From Muribaculaceae bacterium (GTDB taxonomy: Bacteria > Bacteroidota > Bacteroidia > Bacteroidales > Muribaculaceae), in NCBI GenBank assembly GCA_017436845.1, contig JAFSCJ010000018.1, forward strand, positions 1-64,000: 64,000 nt of DNA, given 5' to 3'. Both the position numbers and the translations under genes were made by a program. Every line of letters begins with the position of its first letter. Position 1 is the stretch's first letter. Of the stretch, positions 14,699-23,911 are shown piece after piece. The notes beneath the pieces are model-generated. The model worked only from the letters and a program-made list of their open reading frames with translations, had not been told where the DNA came from and ran no database searches.

Positions 14699-16717
14699 TT
14701 ATCGAGACATGCGCTTGAGTAGGTTGTAGGATGGGATGATGCCCAACTCGCCAGCCTTGCTAAGATCAGAGATTCCGTTGTCTTTATTGCCGAGTTTCAG
14801 ATATACATAACCACGATTATAGTAGGCTTCGCCAAAGTCGGGTTTTAGCTCTATAGCTGTGGTGAAGGCGCTTAAAGCCGAGGTGTAGTCTTGGTTGGCA
14901 ATCATGAGGCAACCTTTGTTGTAGTGGGCTATTGCCATGCGTGGTGATAGTTTGATTACTTGGTCGAGGTCAGCCATTATCATGTTCATGTCAAGACGTG
15001 CTTTCTCCAACCCAAATTGTGGCGATTTAGTAGCATCGTCGTTGTCCGTATCACAGGCAATGCGCTCAACTTCCATGTTCTTATATCTTGCGATGGCTCT
15101 CATTAGATAGCCGAGGGTGAAGTCAGGGGTGAGTGTGATAGCGCGATCAAGGTCGGTGAGTGCCGATTTGTAGTTGTGAATGGTAATGAAGTCCATCGCT
15201 CGCCCAAAGTAGTCAATGGCTCGTGGCTCATGGGTGGCAATATAGGAGTTGTAATATTCGATAGATTCAAAATGACGCTTGATGTCATTTTCATCGGTGA
15301 GTTGTGGCTCATGATTTGTGACCATGAGAAGGAATCGCAAGATGCGTGTAGCGTTAAGTTCGTCAGCTTCCTTAATATAATAGGTGTTCTCCTTGAGCTG
15401 TGTGGGAGAAGAATAATAGGAGAGGGCAAACATTGGTTCGGCTTCGATATTCATGTTGCGGTCTTGCACGCGTCCACGTATGCTATTGTTGTTGTATTCT
15501 TCTTTTACATCGGTTTCATTTTCAATGGTTAAGAGTGATGTAAATCTATTGGCGACAACCTCTTGTGGCTCTGTTTCTTCAATGGTGGTTTCGTCAGATG
15601 AATTATTGGATTTTTCTATCGGCTTCTTGGCGAGTGCCATAGATTTGTTATAGTCCTTTTCAGCGCTGTGCATGTTGCCACTTAAGCGGTTGATGTCATA
15701 TCGGAGGAAGTAGGCACCGGCAAATGATGGATAAGCATCAATGACTTTGTTGATGTCGTCAAGTGCTTTTTTGAAATCGTGGGTATCTTTGTATAGAACA
15801 GCACGATTGTATAGAGCTTTGTAGTCGTTGCTATTGAGTGTTAGCACTTTAGTAAAGTCGTCAATGGCTTTGTCGTTGTCATGGACCTCAGCTCTAAGTA
15901 AACCACGGTTGAAGAGTGCTACAGAGTTGAGAGGTTCAAGTTGTATGGCGTAGTCATAGTCAGCCATAGCTCCAAAGTAGTCATCGAGGTTATATCTAAG
16001 AAATGCTCGATTGATAAAGAACCCGGCATATTGCGGTTGTAACTTGATGGCTTCATTCATGTCGTTGAGTGCGCTTTGGAAATCCTTCTTGGATTTGATG
16101 GCAATGTCAGCCCGAAGAACATAGGCATTTGTTGCATTTTTGTTTATCTCAAGAGCCTTGTTGAGGTCGCTGATGGCGTTGATTGTGTCTCCTGTTGCAA
16201 GTCGGAGCTTTGCTCGACCAATGTAGCCGTTGTCAAAACCGGGGTGAGAGGAGAGTAGTTGCTCATAGGTTTTTTCTGCATTTTTGTAGTCTTTAATCTC
16301 CTCTTGAGCGAGAGCTTTGTTGAATTGAATACCTCTGTTGTGAGGTAATAGTTCAAGAGCTTTAGTGTAGTCATCGATGGCTTCGCGGTGTTTTCCTTGA
16401 TTTTGTCGGGCAACTCCGCGCAGTTCATAGGCATCGGTGATAAATGGATTGTGTTCAAGGGCAATAGATGCGTCCTCTTCAGCCCCTTTATAGTCCTCAA
16501 GGTTGTATTTGGCAATGCCTCTGAAAAAGTAGGGCTTAGCCAGATAGGGTTTGGCTTGAATGACTTGATTGAAATATTGGATTGAGAGCATATAGTCCTC
16601 AAAATACAATGCATTTTGACCGATGCGCATTACTTGATCAGTATTGATTTGCGCTGTAATGTTGAGATAAGAAAATATGCTTAGGGCTAAAATTATTATA
16701 TGCTTTTTTGTTTTCAT
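14699..16717 (-). CDS. large secreted TPR-repeat protein
   Basis: 672 residues. Signal peptide MKTKKHIIILALSIFSYLNITAQ, then about a dozen tetratricopeptide repeats in two blocks (about 25-370 and 495-665), each with the usual pattern such as AKPYFFRGIAKYNLEDYKGAEEDASIALEHNP. The blocks are separated by a 120-residue non-TPR region (SSDETTIEETEPQEVV... ALSYYSSPTQLKENTYYI) with acidic and Asn-rich parts. It is probably a periplasmic scaffold for protein-protein contacts; no partner is indicated by the neighbours. The 217-base spacer to the DUF4301 gene holds an 8-bp hairpin (14628-14647) but no T-run. Confidence 0.85.
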   Translation of the reverse strand: MKTKKHIIILALSIFSYLNITAQINTDQVMRIGQNALYFEDYMLSIQYFNQVIQAKPYLAKPYFFRGIAKYNLEDYKGAEEDASIALEHNPFITDAYELRGVARQNQGKHREAIDDYTKALELLPHNRGIQFNKALAQEEIKDYKNAEKTYEQLLSSHPGFDNGYIGRAKLRLATGDTINAISDLNKALEINKNATNAYVLRADIAIKSKKDFQSALNDMNEAIKLQPQYAGFFINRAFLRYNLDDYFGAMADYDYAIQLEPLNSVALFNRGLLRAEVHDNDKAIDDFTKVLTLNSNDYKALYNRAVLYKDTHDFKKALDDINKVIDAYPSFAGAYFLRYDINRLSGNMHSAEKDYNKSMALAKKPIEKSNNSSDETTIEETEPQEVVANRFTSLLTIENETDVKEEYNNNSIRGRVQDRNMNIEAEPMFALSYYSSPTQLKENTYYIKEADELNATRILRFLLMVTNHEPQLTDENDIKRHFESIEYYNSYIATHEPRAIDYFGRAMDFITIHNYKSALTDLDRAITLTPDFTLGYLMRAIARYKNMEVERIACDTDNDDATKSPQFGLEKARLDMNMIMADLDQVIKLSPRMAIAHYNKGCLMIANQDYTSALSAFTTAIELKPDFGEAYYNRGYVYLKLGNKDNGISDLSKAGELGIIPSYNLLKRMSR

Positions 16718-16740
16718 TGCTTATTTCTGTAAATATGAGA

Positions 16741-16748
16741 CAAAAATA
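16741..16748 (-). promoter_or_regulatory. -7 promoter element of the TPR gene
   Basis: TATTTTTG on the minus strand matches TAnnTTTG, 23 bases upstream of the ATG at 16717, with ATTG 19 bases further upstream as a possible -33 element. Confidence 0.55.
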
Positions 16749-16814
16749 GTTCAATATTACCAAAATACAATTAAAAATGTGTTTAATAATCTTTTAATAG
16801 ATAAAGATTATCTG

Positions 16815-16822
16815 TAATTTTG
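16815..16822 (+). promoter_or_regulatory. -7 promoter element of the NDH-2 gene
   Basis: TAATTTTG matches TAnnTTTG, 73 bases upstream of the ATG at 16896. The -33 region is only TTTT. Confidence 0.4.
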
Positions 16823-16895
16823 TAATCAGAAAAGAAAAAAAGTCAATATACTTTGTTCTTTATAAAAAAAGGTACAATTAAAGATTATTTACACT

Positions 16896-18182
16896 ATGGA
16901 TAAAAAAGAACACATTGTTGTGGTAGGTGGTGGTTTTGCAGGTTTGAATTTTATCAAGCAGATTGATAAAACGAAGTTTGATGTAACGTTGATTGACCGC
17001 AATAATTATCACAGTTTTCCTCCGTTGTTTTATCAAATAGCGTCGGCTGGTCTTGATGCCGGCAGTATTTCGTTCCCGTTCCGTCGTGAAATGAGACGAG
17101 GCAAGGTAAAGGGTGCTCGCTACAACATGGGAAATGTAGAATTCATAAATGTAAAAGAAAAGATTGTAACTACTCAGTTTGAGACTCTCAAATATGATAA
17201 ATTGGTTATAGCAGCCGGTACGACAAATAATTTCTTTAATATGCCTGATTTGCTCAAAAAGGTATATACGTTGAAAAGTGCTTCAGAGGCTTTGCGCTGT
17301 CGTAATGCAATCCTTGATCGATTGGAACGGGCATCGCTCTGCAAGGATGCCACAGAACGCAAAAAGTTGTTGAGCTTTGTCGTAATAGGTGGTGGTCCCA
17401 CAGGGGTGGAAATTGCCGGAGCGATAGGTGAAATGAAACGTTATATCTTGGATAGAGAATATCCCAATATTCCTAAAGAGGACTTGAGTATTATTCTTGT
17501 CGAGGGAACTGATCGATTGTTGCGTGCAATGACTGAGACTGCTTCTCGTGAAGTGTTGGAATACCTTGGACATTTGATGGTAGATGTTAAGTTGGAAAAA
17601 ACGATGGCTTCTTATGAAGATGATATAGTTAAGTTTTCTGATGGAGAGGAGTTGTACTCCGAAATGGTGATTTGGACAGCCGGTGTTACCGGTGAGCCCA
17701 TAGAAATGTTTGGCACAGATGTTAAACGTGGGCCGGGTAATCGTTTCATCGTGGATGAGTATAACCGCATAATAGGGATGAACGATGTGTATGCTCTTGG
17801 TGATATTTCTTTGATGATGAGCGATGCATATCCTAAAGGTCATCCACAATTGGCACAAGTCGCTATTCAGCAAGCAAAATTGTTGGCAAAGCAGTTGAAC
17901 AAAGGTGAATTTAAGCAAGCATTTAAATATGTAGATAAAGGTTCAATGGCTACTGTGGGACGAAATCGAGCAGTTGCCGATTTGAAACATATTCATTTAT
18001 ATGGTCGTCCTGCATGGTTGACATGGATGTTTATCCACTTGATTTCGATACTTGGTATGCGCAACAAGATTACTGTCTTGATTACATGGGTGTGGGCTTA
18101 TTTCACTTATAGCTCATCGTTGCGTATATTGTTACACTCTACGAAGTATCCATTGCGCTCTCGTTGGGGCGAGAAAAACTAA
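16896..18182 (+). CDS. ndh: type II NADH dehydrogenase (NDH-2)
   Basis: 428 residues with two dinucleotide-binding motifs: VVGGGFAGLNF for FAD near the N-terminus and VVIGGGPTGVEIAGA (about 163-177) for NADH. VYALGD (about 296-301) marks the second FAD contact. The C-terminus (ARPAWLTWMFIHLISILGMRNKITVLITWVWAYFTYSSSLRILL) is hydrophobic and amphipathic, as expected for the membrane-binding end of NDH-2. It passes electrons from NADH to quinone without pumping protons. It is followed by a terminator, so it is a single-gene unit. Confidence 0.9.
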   Translation: MDKKEHIVVVGGGFAGLNFIKQIDKTKFDVTLIDRNNYHSFPPLFYQIASAGLDAGSISFPFRREMRRGKVKGARYNMGNVEFINVKEKIVTTQFETLKYDKLVIAAGTTNNFFNMPDLLKKVYTLKSASEALRCRNAILDRLERASLCKDATERKKLLSFVVIGGGPTGVEIAGAIGEMKRYILDREYPNIPKEDLSIILVEGTDRLLRAMTETASREVLEYLGHLMVDVKLEKTMASYEDDIVKFSDGEELYSEMVIWTAGVTGEPIEMFGTDVKRGPGNRFIVDEYNRIIGMNDVYALGDISLMMSDAYPKGHPQLAQVAIQQAKLLAKQLNKGEFKQAFKYVDKGSMATVGRNRAVADLKHIHLYGRPAWLTWMFIHLISILGMRNKITVLITWVWAYFTYSSSLRILLHSTKYPLRSRWGEKN

Positions 18183-18207
18183 AAAGCTAAAATAAAATAT
18201 GAAATAA

Positions 18208-18237
18208 AACGTGGATTTAAATTTCAAAATCCACGTT
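18208..18237 (+). terminator. terminator of the NDH-2 gene
   Basis: A perfect 11-bp stem AACGTGGATTT (18208-18218) / AAATCCACGTT (18228-18237) with a 9-nt loop, followed by a weakly T-rich stretch. Confidence 0.75.
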
Positions 18238-18244
18238 GTTATGT

Positions 18245-18252
18245 TATCTTTG
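18245..18252 (+). promoter_or_regulatory. -7 promoter element of the tsaC operon
   Basis: TATCTTTG matches TAnnTTTG, 21 bases upstream of the TTG start at 18274 and just after the preceding terminator. Confidence 0.55.
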
Positions 18253-18273
18253 TAGATTATAAGATTACTATTT

Positions 18274-18852
18274 TTGATAGTGAAAACGATAGACGAAGAT
18301 ATAAAACTTGCATGTGAAACACTACGCAAAGGTGGAGTTATTTTATATCCCACTGATACAGTGTGGGGTATAGGATGTGATGCAATCCAAAGTAATGTTG
18401 TGAAGCGTGTTTTCGAGATAAAACGTCGCGCTGATAATAAGGCGTTGATTGTTATGCTCGGTGATGAACAATTATTAGAGCTATATGTTGATGAAGTACC
18501 GGAAATAGCTTATGACTTGATTGATGCCGCTGTAAAACCATTGACAATCGTTTATGATGGCGGATGTAATCTTGCTCCGGAGCTATTGGGCGAAGATGGA
18601 AGTGTGGGTATTCGCATTACTAAAGAAAATTTTTCAAGTCGTTTATGTCGAGCATATCGCAAGCCTATAGTTTCGACTTCGGCAAATATAAGTGGGGAGC
18701 CAACTCCGGCTATTTTTGATGAAATATCGGAGAATATTAAAAATAGTGTAGATTATATCGTAGAGACACGTCGTGATGATAATGAACCACATCTTCCATC
18801 AAGTGTAATAAAGCTCGGTGTCGGAGGGACAATTAAAATTATAAGAAATTGA
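18274..18852 (+). CDS. tsaC: threonylcarbamoyl-AMP synthase (Sua5/YciO/YrdC family)
   Basis: 192 residues, single YrdC domain. It makes threonylcarbamoyl-AMP for the t6A37 modification of ANN-decoding tRNAs. Motifs: ILYPTDTVWGIGCDA (about 22-36), KRRADNKALIVML, and STSANISGEPTP (about 145-156). There is no ATG at the start of the frame: the choice is TTG 18274 or GTG 18280, and the GTG gives MKTIDEDIKL, so the protein may be two residues shorter. The stop overlaps the TTG of the next gene, making it first of three coupled genes. Confidence 0.88.
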   Translation: MIVKTIDEDIKLACETLRKGGVILYPTDTVWGIGCDAIQSNVVKRVFEIKRRADNKALIVMLGDEQLLELYVDEVPEIAYDLIDAAVKPLTIVYDGGCNLAPELLGEDGSVGIRITKENFSSRLCRAYRKPIVSTSANISGEPTPAIFDEISENIKNSVDYIVETRRDDNEPHLPSSVIKLGVGGTIKIIRN

Positions 18853-20264
18853 TTAGTGAAAAGCGACAACGGTGCAAGTATGTGATTGGAGATTTCTTGT
18901 CGACCAATATTGCATGGCTATTATTCAACCTTTTTAGATATAGATGGGTTGATAATGCTTCTTTTTTTAAATCGCTTTCATCATTTTTGACTTCCGATAG
19001 TGTCGTGTTGGGACAAATATTTTTCCCTTTGTTGATGGTCGGAATATATTATTTATCAGGATATTATAATCAGGCGTTTTTAAAATCGCGTCTTCAGGAG
19101 TTTGTAACAACATCAACCACTGCGTTTGTAGGTATGGTGGTTATCTTCTTTACTGCATTATTTAACGATATAAATGCCGAACGTGCGTTTACCTATGAAA
19201 TGATGTTGGTATTGTATTTGATGTTGTTTTTTGTCGTATACATAGTTAGATTTAGCATTACACGTGTAGCGACTCACAAAATACATCATCGTGAGTGGGC
19301 GTTTAATACGCTTATAGTTGGGACTTCAAATACGGCCGAACAAATGGAGAAACGGTTGCGCGAGATGAATAAATCAATGGGGTTTAATGTTATAGGCTAT
19401 GTTGAGACGTGTGAGGGGGCTTTTCATCGCCCATTGAATTTGCCGGTGTATCCTATAAGTGAAATTGATGAAGTCTGTGAACGAGAGAATGTAAAAAATA
19501 TAATAGTCATTCAGCATCGTCATGGAACAAAGGCCACGATGTCGTTGGTGAGTAATTTATTGTCATTGAATTTACCGATATATATTTCCCCCGACTTATA
19601 TCAATTGTTAACATCAAAAGTGAGAGTATCAAATATTGTAGGTGAGCCACTTATTGATATCTCAAAGACTGATATGAGTCAATGCATGCTTAACATGAAA
19701 CGTGTAAGCGATATCGTGATTTCATTCCTTACATTATTATTTATTTCCCCATTATTGTTAGCTGTCGCAATTGCTGTAAGATGTAGCTCAAAAGGGCCTG
19801 TTTTTTATAAACAAAGACGCATCGGTTATCATAAACGACCATTTAATATTTATAAATTCCGTTCAATGTATGTGGATGCAGAAGTCTCAGGACCGGCATT
19901 GTCAACATTAAATGATCCTCGCATAACGCAGGTGGGGCGTTTCTTGCGTAAATATCGTCTTGACGAATTGCCTAACTTCTGGAATGTTTTGCGTGGGGAT
20001 ATGTCCTTAGTGGGACCTCGACCGGAAAGAGAATATTACATCAAGCAGATTATGGCTAAAGCTCCATATTATACATTGATACATCAAGTGCGTCCCGGAA
20101 TAACGTCGTGGGGAATGGTCAAATATGGATATGCTTCAGATGTAGATGGAATGATAGAACGATTGAGATATGATTTGTTGTATATTGAAAATGTCTCGTT
20201 GTTGATTGATTTAAAAATTTTGTTTTATACAGTTCAAACTGTATTTACAGGAAAAGGTATATAA
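18849..20264 (+). CDS. polyprenyl glycosylphosphotransferase (initiating sugar transferase)
   Basis: 471 residues of the WcaJ/CpsE/WbaP class. The N-terminal part has about four membrane segments (about 15-130), a CoA-binding-like middle ([17 protein letters not shown]), and the C-terminal bacterial sugar-transferase domain from about 280: a membrane hairpin ([23 protein letters not shown]), [44 protein letters not shown]. It transfers a sugar phosphate from a nucleotide sugar to undecaprenyl phosphate, the first step of capsule, exopolysaccharide or glycan assembly. No other glycan genes are nearby. The frame starts with TTG, overlapping tsaC by 4 bases; no ATG lies near. Confidence 0.88.
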   Translation: MISEKRQRCKYVIGDFLSTNIAWLLFNLFRYRWVDNASFFKSLSSFLTSDSVVLGQIFFPLLMVGIYYLSGYYNQAFLKSRLQEFVTTSTTAFVGMVVIFFTALFNDINAERAFTYEMMLVLYLMLFFVVYIVRFSITRVATHKIHHREWAFNTLIVGTSNTAEQMEKRLREMNKSMGFNVIGYVETCEGAFHRPLNLPVYPISEIDEVCERENVKNIIVIQHRHGTKATMSLVSNLLSLNLPIYISPDLYQLLTSKVRVSNIVGEPLIDISKTDMSQCMLNMKRVSDIVISFLTLLFISPLLLAVAIAVRCSSKGPVFYKQRRIGYHKRPFNIYKFRSMYVDAEVSGPALSTLNDPRITQVGRFLRKYRLDELPNFWNVLRGDMSLVGPRPEREYYIKQIMAKAPYYTLIHQVRPGITSWGMVKYGYASDVDGMIERLRYDLLYIENVSLLIDLKILFYTVQTVFTGKGI

Positions 20265-22069
20265 TGAAAGTGAAAATACAAAATATAGGGCAACAGATTT
20301 ACGACCTCTTTTTACGGTTTGTCCAGTGGAGACAACAACACATCAAAGAGAGAACATTTGTGATTATATTGGCATTGTTTGTTGGCGTTTTTGCCGGAAG
20401 TGCTGCACTATTGCTGAAATCGCTAATTCATGCAATTGCAAATATGCTCACGTCTCACATGGAGATAAGTGGTGGTAATTATTTATATTTTATATATCCT
20501 GCATTAGGAATTTTGATAACAGGTATATATGTCAGATATGTCGTAAAGGATAATATCTCGCATGGTGTTACGCGAGTTCTATATTCTATTTCTCAAAATA
20601 AAAGTCGCTTGAAACCCCACAATATATATACATCAGTTACCGCAAGTTCGATAACAATCGGGTTTGGCGGATCTGTGGGCGCTGAAGGTCCTATCGTATA
20701 TACAGGAGCGGCAATTGGCTCAAATCTGGGCTCAATGTTCCGGTTGTCACCACGAGTGTTGATGATTATGGTGGGTTGTGGTGCAGCGGCAGGTATTGCC
20801 GGTATTTTCAAAGCCCCTATTGCCGGGATGCTATTTACGATAGAGGTTTTGATGCTCGATTTGACCACGGTGTCAATTATGCCGCTGATGATTGCTTCTA
20901 TTACCGCAGCTACGATGGCTTATATATTTACCGGATATGATGTAGAGTTTTTCTTTGTGCAGAGTGAGCCATTTGTAACCGGGCGCATTCCATATGTTAT
21001 CTTGCTTGGCGTGTTTTGTGGCTTAGTGTCGTTGTACTTTACGCGTGCAATGAATATGATGGAGAATTTCTTTAAGAAAATTGGTAATCCATGGAAGAAA
21101 ACGGCTATAGGTGGGGTTATATTGGCTTGTCTTATATTCTTGTTTCCACCACTATATGGCGAAGGGTATTCATCTATTACTCAGCTATTGAATGGTGACC
21201 CATCGTCGATTGTAAATGGTAGTATTTTCTATGGCGATAGAGAAAATGTGTGGTTTATATTAGCGTTTATAGCTGCAATAATTTTGACAAAGGCATTTGC
21301 TACATCGGCTACTAATGGAGGAGGTGGTGTTGGCGGAACATTCGCACCATCATTGTATGTAGGATGTATGGCTGGTTTTTTCTTCGCTTATTTGTTAAAT
21401 AGTCTTGGGTTTGGGTTGGAGCTTTCGATAAAGAATTTTGCTTTAATGGGTATGGCCGGTGTGATGTCGGCAGTCATGCATGCTCCGTTAATGGCAATAT
21501 TTTTGACTGCCGAGCTGACAGGTGGATATGAACTATTCTTACCATTGCTTATCGTTTCTGTAATTTCCTATGGTACTATAAAGATTTTTGAAAAATATAG
21601 CATTTATACGATGCGCCTTGCTCAACGAGGCGAACTCCTTACACATCACAAGGATAAAGCTGTTCTCACGTTGTTAAAAATGGATAGTGTGATAGAGACT
21701 GATTTCATGACTGTGCGCCCTGAAATGACGTTGAAGGAGATGGTTGAGGTGATATCTCAGTCAAATCGAAATTTATTCCCGGTTGTGAATAATGATAATG
21801 TGCTTTTGGGTGTTGTGCTGCTTGATGATATTCGCAATATCATGTTCCGTCCCGACTTATATCGTAAGATGAAAGTAAATAAATTTATGAGTATGCCTCC
21901 TGCAAAAGTTGAGGTAGGGGAAAATATGGAAAAAGTTATGAAGATTTTTGATAAATCAGGAGCTTGGAATTTGCCTGTAGTTGAAAATGGCAAATATGTG
22001 GGTTTTGTGTCTAAATCAAAGATTTTTAACTCCTATCGTCGTGTGCTTAGGCACTATTCTGAAGATTAA
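20264..22069 (+). CDS. ClC family chloride channel/antiporter with CBS domains
   Basis: 601 residues. The ClC domain spans about 30-455, with GGSVGAEGPIVYTGAAIG (about 139-156) carrying the gating glutamate, LFTIEVLMLD carrying the inner proton glutamate, and GGGGVGGTFAPSLYVGC. Both glutamates suggest a Cl-/H+ antiporter rather than a channel. Two CBS domains follow (about 470-590: TDFMTVRPEMTLKEMVEVI and KVNKFMSMPPAKVEVGENMEKV), which regulate by binding nucleotides. The ATG shares a base with the preceding stop, so it is the third gene of the tsaC run. Confidence 0.92.
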   Translation: MKVKIQNIGQQIYDLFLRFVQWRQQHIKERTFVIILALFVGVFAGSAALLLKSLIHAIANMLTSHMEISGGNYLYFIYPALGILITGIYVRYVVKDNISHGVTRVLYSISQNKSRLKPHNIYTSVTASSITIGFGGSVGAEGPIVYTGAAIGSNLGSMFRLSPRVLMIMVGCGAAAGIAGIFKAPIAGMLFTIEVLMLDLTTVSIMPLMIASITAATMAYIFTGYDVEFFFVQSEPFVTGRIPYVILLGVFCGLVSLYFTRAMNMMENFFKKIGNPWKKTAIGGVILACLIFLFPPLYGEGYSSITQLLNGDPSSIVNGSIFYGDRENVWFILAFIAAIILTKAFATSATNGGGGVGGTFAPSLYVGCMAGFFFAYLLNSLGFGLELSIKNFALMGMAGVMSAVMHAPLMAIFLTAELTGGYELFLPLLIVSVISYGTIKIFEKYSIYTMRLAQRGELLTHHKDKAVLTLLKMDSVIETDFMTVRPEMTLKEMVEVISQSNRNLFPVVNNDNVLLGVVLLDDIRNIMFRPDLYRKMKVNKFMSMPPAKVEVGENMEKVMKIFDKSGAWNLPVVENGKYVGFVSKSKIFNSYRRVLRHYSED

Positions 22070-22120
22070 AGGATCTGTTGCCACAATCGGGCTTTTAGAT
22101 AGAGAATCGTTATATATACG

Positions 22121-22153
22121 AAAAGAGGCTGTTTCTAAGAAACAGCCTCTTTT
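22121..22153. terminator. bidirectional terminator between the ClC gene and rpsO
   Basis: A perfect 14-bp stem AAAAGAGGCTGTTT / AAACAGCCTCTTTT with a 5-nt loop, serving both convergent units. Confidence 0.92.
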
Positions 22154-22180
22154 GTGTAATCTTCAAGTAGAGCGCGGAGC

Positions 22181-22456
22181 TTACTTTCTGATACCGAGTT
22201 CTTTCTGTGCGATGATTGCACGATAGCGGTTAATGTCTTTCTTGATAAGATAGTCAAGAAGACGACGACGCTTACCTACAAGTGCCTTAAGAGCTCGCGC
22301 TGTTGTATAATCTTTGTGATTTGACTTAAGATGTTCAGTCAAATGAGCGATACGGACTGAGAATAATGCTATCTGAGCTTCAGGTGAGCCAGTATCAGTC
22401 TTGCCCTTACCGTATTTCTCAAAGATTTCTACTTTTTCTTCAGAATTCAAGTGCAT
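22181..22456 (-). CDS. rpsO: 30S ribosomal protein S15
   Basis: 91 residues, normal for uS15. Motifs include TDTGSPEAQIALFSVRIAHLTEHLKSNHKD and the 16S-contact segment RRRLLDYLIKKDINRYRAII. It binds the central domain of 16S rRNA early in 30S assembly. Transcribed alone from a GTTG-N20-TACCTTTG promoter (22500-22531, minus strand). No pnp gene is adjacent, unlike in enterobacteria. Confidence 0.97.
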   Translation of the reverse strand: MHLNSEEKVEIFEKYGKGKTDTGSPEAQIALFSVRIAHLTEHLKSNHKDYTTARALKALVGKRRRLLDYLIKKDINRYRAIIAQKELGIRK

Positions 22457-22499
22457 TCTTTCGAGAGTTTAAAAGTTAATAATAAAATTTTTAAGCGCA

Positions 22500-22531
22500 C
22501 AAAGGTAGTTATTTTTTTTGAGATAAACAAC
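22500..22531 (-). promoter_or_regulatory. promoter of rpsO
   Basis: On the minus strand, GTTG (22528-22531), 20 bases, then TACCTTTG (22500-22507): a close match to the Bacteroidota TTTG-N19/20-TAnnTTTG promoter, with a 43-base gap to the ATG. Confidence 0.65.
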
Positions 22532-22553
22532 TTTGTGCACGTCAATATCTGGA

Positions 22554-22889
22554 TTAATCAAGATTTAATTTTTCTTTAGCCGGATTGCGGTGGTGAATTT
22601 TACCTTCGATATATTCTTGAGTCGCGATGAGTGTTGGTTTGGGTAATTTTTCGTAATAACGAGAAATTTCAATTTGCTCGCGATTTTCAGAAATTTCTTC
22701 AAGGTTGTCGTTGAGTGTGGCAAATTCTTGAAGTTTCTTTTCTAAGTCGTGCTTCATTTCTCCGGCTATTTGATTGGCACGTTTTGCAATGATGCTTACT
22801 GTTTCGTATACATTACCTGTGTCTTCTGACATTTGAATCATGTCACGTGTAACGGTGTTTAATGGAGCGTTAGTTTTCTTGTAGTCCAT
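22554..22889 (-). CDS. rpoZ: RNA polymerase omega/Rpb6-like subunit
   Basis: 111 residues. The Bacteroidota form of omega: TVTRDMIQMSEDTGNVYETVSIIAKRANQIAGEMK (about 12-46) is the conserved Rpb6/omega core, followed by helical extension and the tail PTLIATQEYIEGKIHHRNPAKE. It helps assemble and stabilise the beta' subunit. It lies 20 bases after bamD on the same strand, a gene order common in Bacteroidales. Confidence 0.9.
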   Translation of the reverse strand: MDYKKTNAPLNTVTRDMIQMSEDTGNVYETVSIIAKRANQIAGEMKHDLEKKLQEFATLNDNLEEISENREQIEISRYYEKLPKPTLIATQEYIEGKIHHRNPAKEKLNLD

Positions 22890-22909
22890 GTTTATATAAT
22901 GTTTAGTTA

Positions 22910-23710
22910 TTATTCTGAAATGTATTTTGATGCAATTTTGTAAATGTTGTCAGCCTCTTCTTTGTTGGGGCTGTCAGGATAATTGTTGATGTAGGAATAA
23001 TATTCATCTAAAACAATGCGGAAGCGATCGGCTTTCTTTTCATCAACACTTTGGCTAGCTTCTTGATAACGGGCTTTTAAAACAAGAAGTTCCAATTCTT
23101 CTTTATATTTAGAATATGGATAGTCTTTAATTGCATTTTTTGCAACAATTACAGCCGATTCGTAATTGTTGCCCATATAATTTCCTAAATTATAGTATAA
23201 TTGGGCATTTTGTAGCTCTTTGAATGTGAGTTTATCCTGTAATTCAAAAATTGCATTTTGAGCAATTGATACTTTGTCGCTTTTAGGGAAATAATCAAGA
23301 AATGCTTGCAGCTCTTCAATCGCTTTTAATGTACCTGATTGGTCGAGTTGAGATTCCGGTGAATCAATGTAATAACCATATCCTGAGTAGAAACGAGCTA
23401 ATTCTGTGTATTTACCTTTTGGATATCTTGTGTAATAGGTGTGGAAATATGCGCCGGAACTTAGATAGTCTTTGTTTTCATAATGACTCAATGCGAGCAG
23501 ATAAAGTGATTCTTCGGCCTTTGGCGTGCCTTTAAATACGGTTACGATGTCAGTTAGAATTGTTATTGACTGCATGTATTTTTTTTCATTAAATGCTTTT
23601 TTTGCATATTCAAATTTGTAATCATAATCGGTGCTTTTTTGCACTTTATGATATTCACCGCATGAAGATAGTAATAATATTGAGACTATTAATGTGAAAT
23701 ATTTAGGCAT
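22910..23710 (-). CDS. bamD: outer-membrane assembly lipoprotein BamD
   Basis: 266 residues with lipoprotein signal MPKYFTLIVSILLLSSC (Cys17). Tetratricopeptide-like helical repeats fill the rest, including the N-terminal KVQKSTDYDYKFEYAKKAFNEKKY and YLLALSHYENKDYLSSGAYFHTYYTRYP segments typical of BamD/ComL. It is a subunit of the Bam complex that inserts beta-barrel proteins into the outer membrane. First gene of the bamD-rpoZ pair, with a TATTTTTG element at 23739-23746. Confidence 0.92.
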   Translation of the reverse strand: MPKYFTLIVSILLLSSCGEYHKVQKSTDYDYKFEYAKKAFNEKKYMQSITILTDIVTVFKGTPKAEESLYLLALSHYENKDYLSSGAYFHTYYTRYPKGKYTELARFYSGYGYYIDSPESQLDQSGTLKAIEELQAFLDYFPKSDKVSIAQNAIFELQDKLTFKELQNAQLYYNLGNYMGNNYESAVIVAKNAIKDYPYSKYKEELELLVLKARYQEASQSVDEKKADRFRIVLDEYYSYINNYPDSPNKEEADNIYKIASKYISE

Positions 23711-23738
23711 AATTTCTGTAAGTTTCTTAATTAATTTG

Positions 23739-23746
23739 CAAAAATA
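23739..23746 (-). promoter_or_regulatory. -7 promoter element of bamD-rpoZ
   Basis: TATTTTTG on the minus strand matches TAnnTTTG, 28 bases upstream of the bamD ATG. Confidence 0.5.
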
Positions 23747-23873
23747 GTAATTGTTGGTGATATTTTAATGATAATCTTGGGGAAAAATGAGTTAAAAGAA
23801 GTTTGAGGAGCATTAAATTTAGTAAATAATACATTTGTAGTCAAAATACCAAGGGGTATTTATAATTTAGTGT

Positions 23874-23881
23874 TATCTTTG
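23874..23881 (+). promoter_or_regulatory. -7 promoter element of the SGNH hydrolase gene
   Basis: TATCTTTG matches TAnnTTTG and lies 30 bases before ATG 23912. It falls inside the longer open frame that begins with GTG 23870, which argues that the longer start is not used. Confidence 0.55.
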
Positions 23882-23911
23882 TGGAAATTTAATATTTACT
23901 TTAAGTATATT

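Noticed and set aside
15176..15532. 118-codon plus-strand frame inside the TPR gene
   Set aside because: Antisense to well-formed TPR repeats; long frames on both strands follow from the repeat composition.
17283..17918. 211-codon minus-strand frame
   Set aside because: Antisense within NDH-2; composition is Cys/His/Ser-rich and random-looking, while the plus strand shows clear FAD/NAD motifs.
23870..23911. Longer start (GTG 23870) for the SGNH hydrolase
   Set aside because: It would lie before the -7 promoter element, and the ATG at 23912 begins a standard signal peptide.
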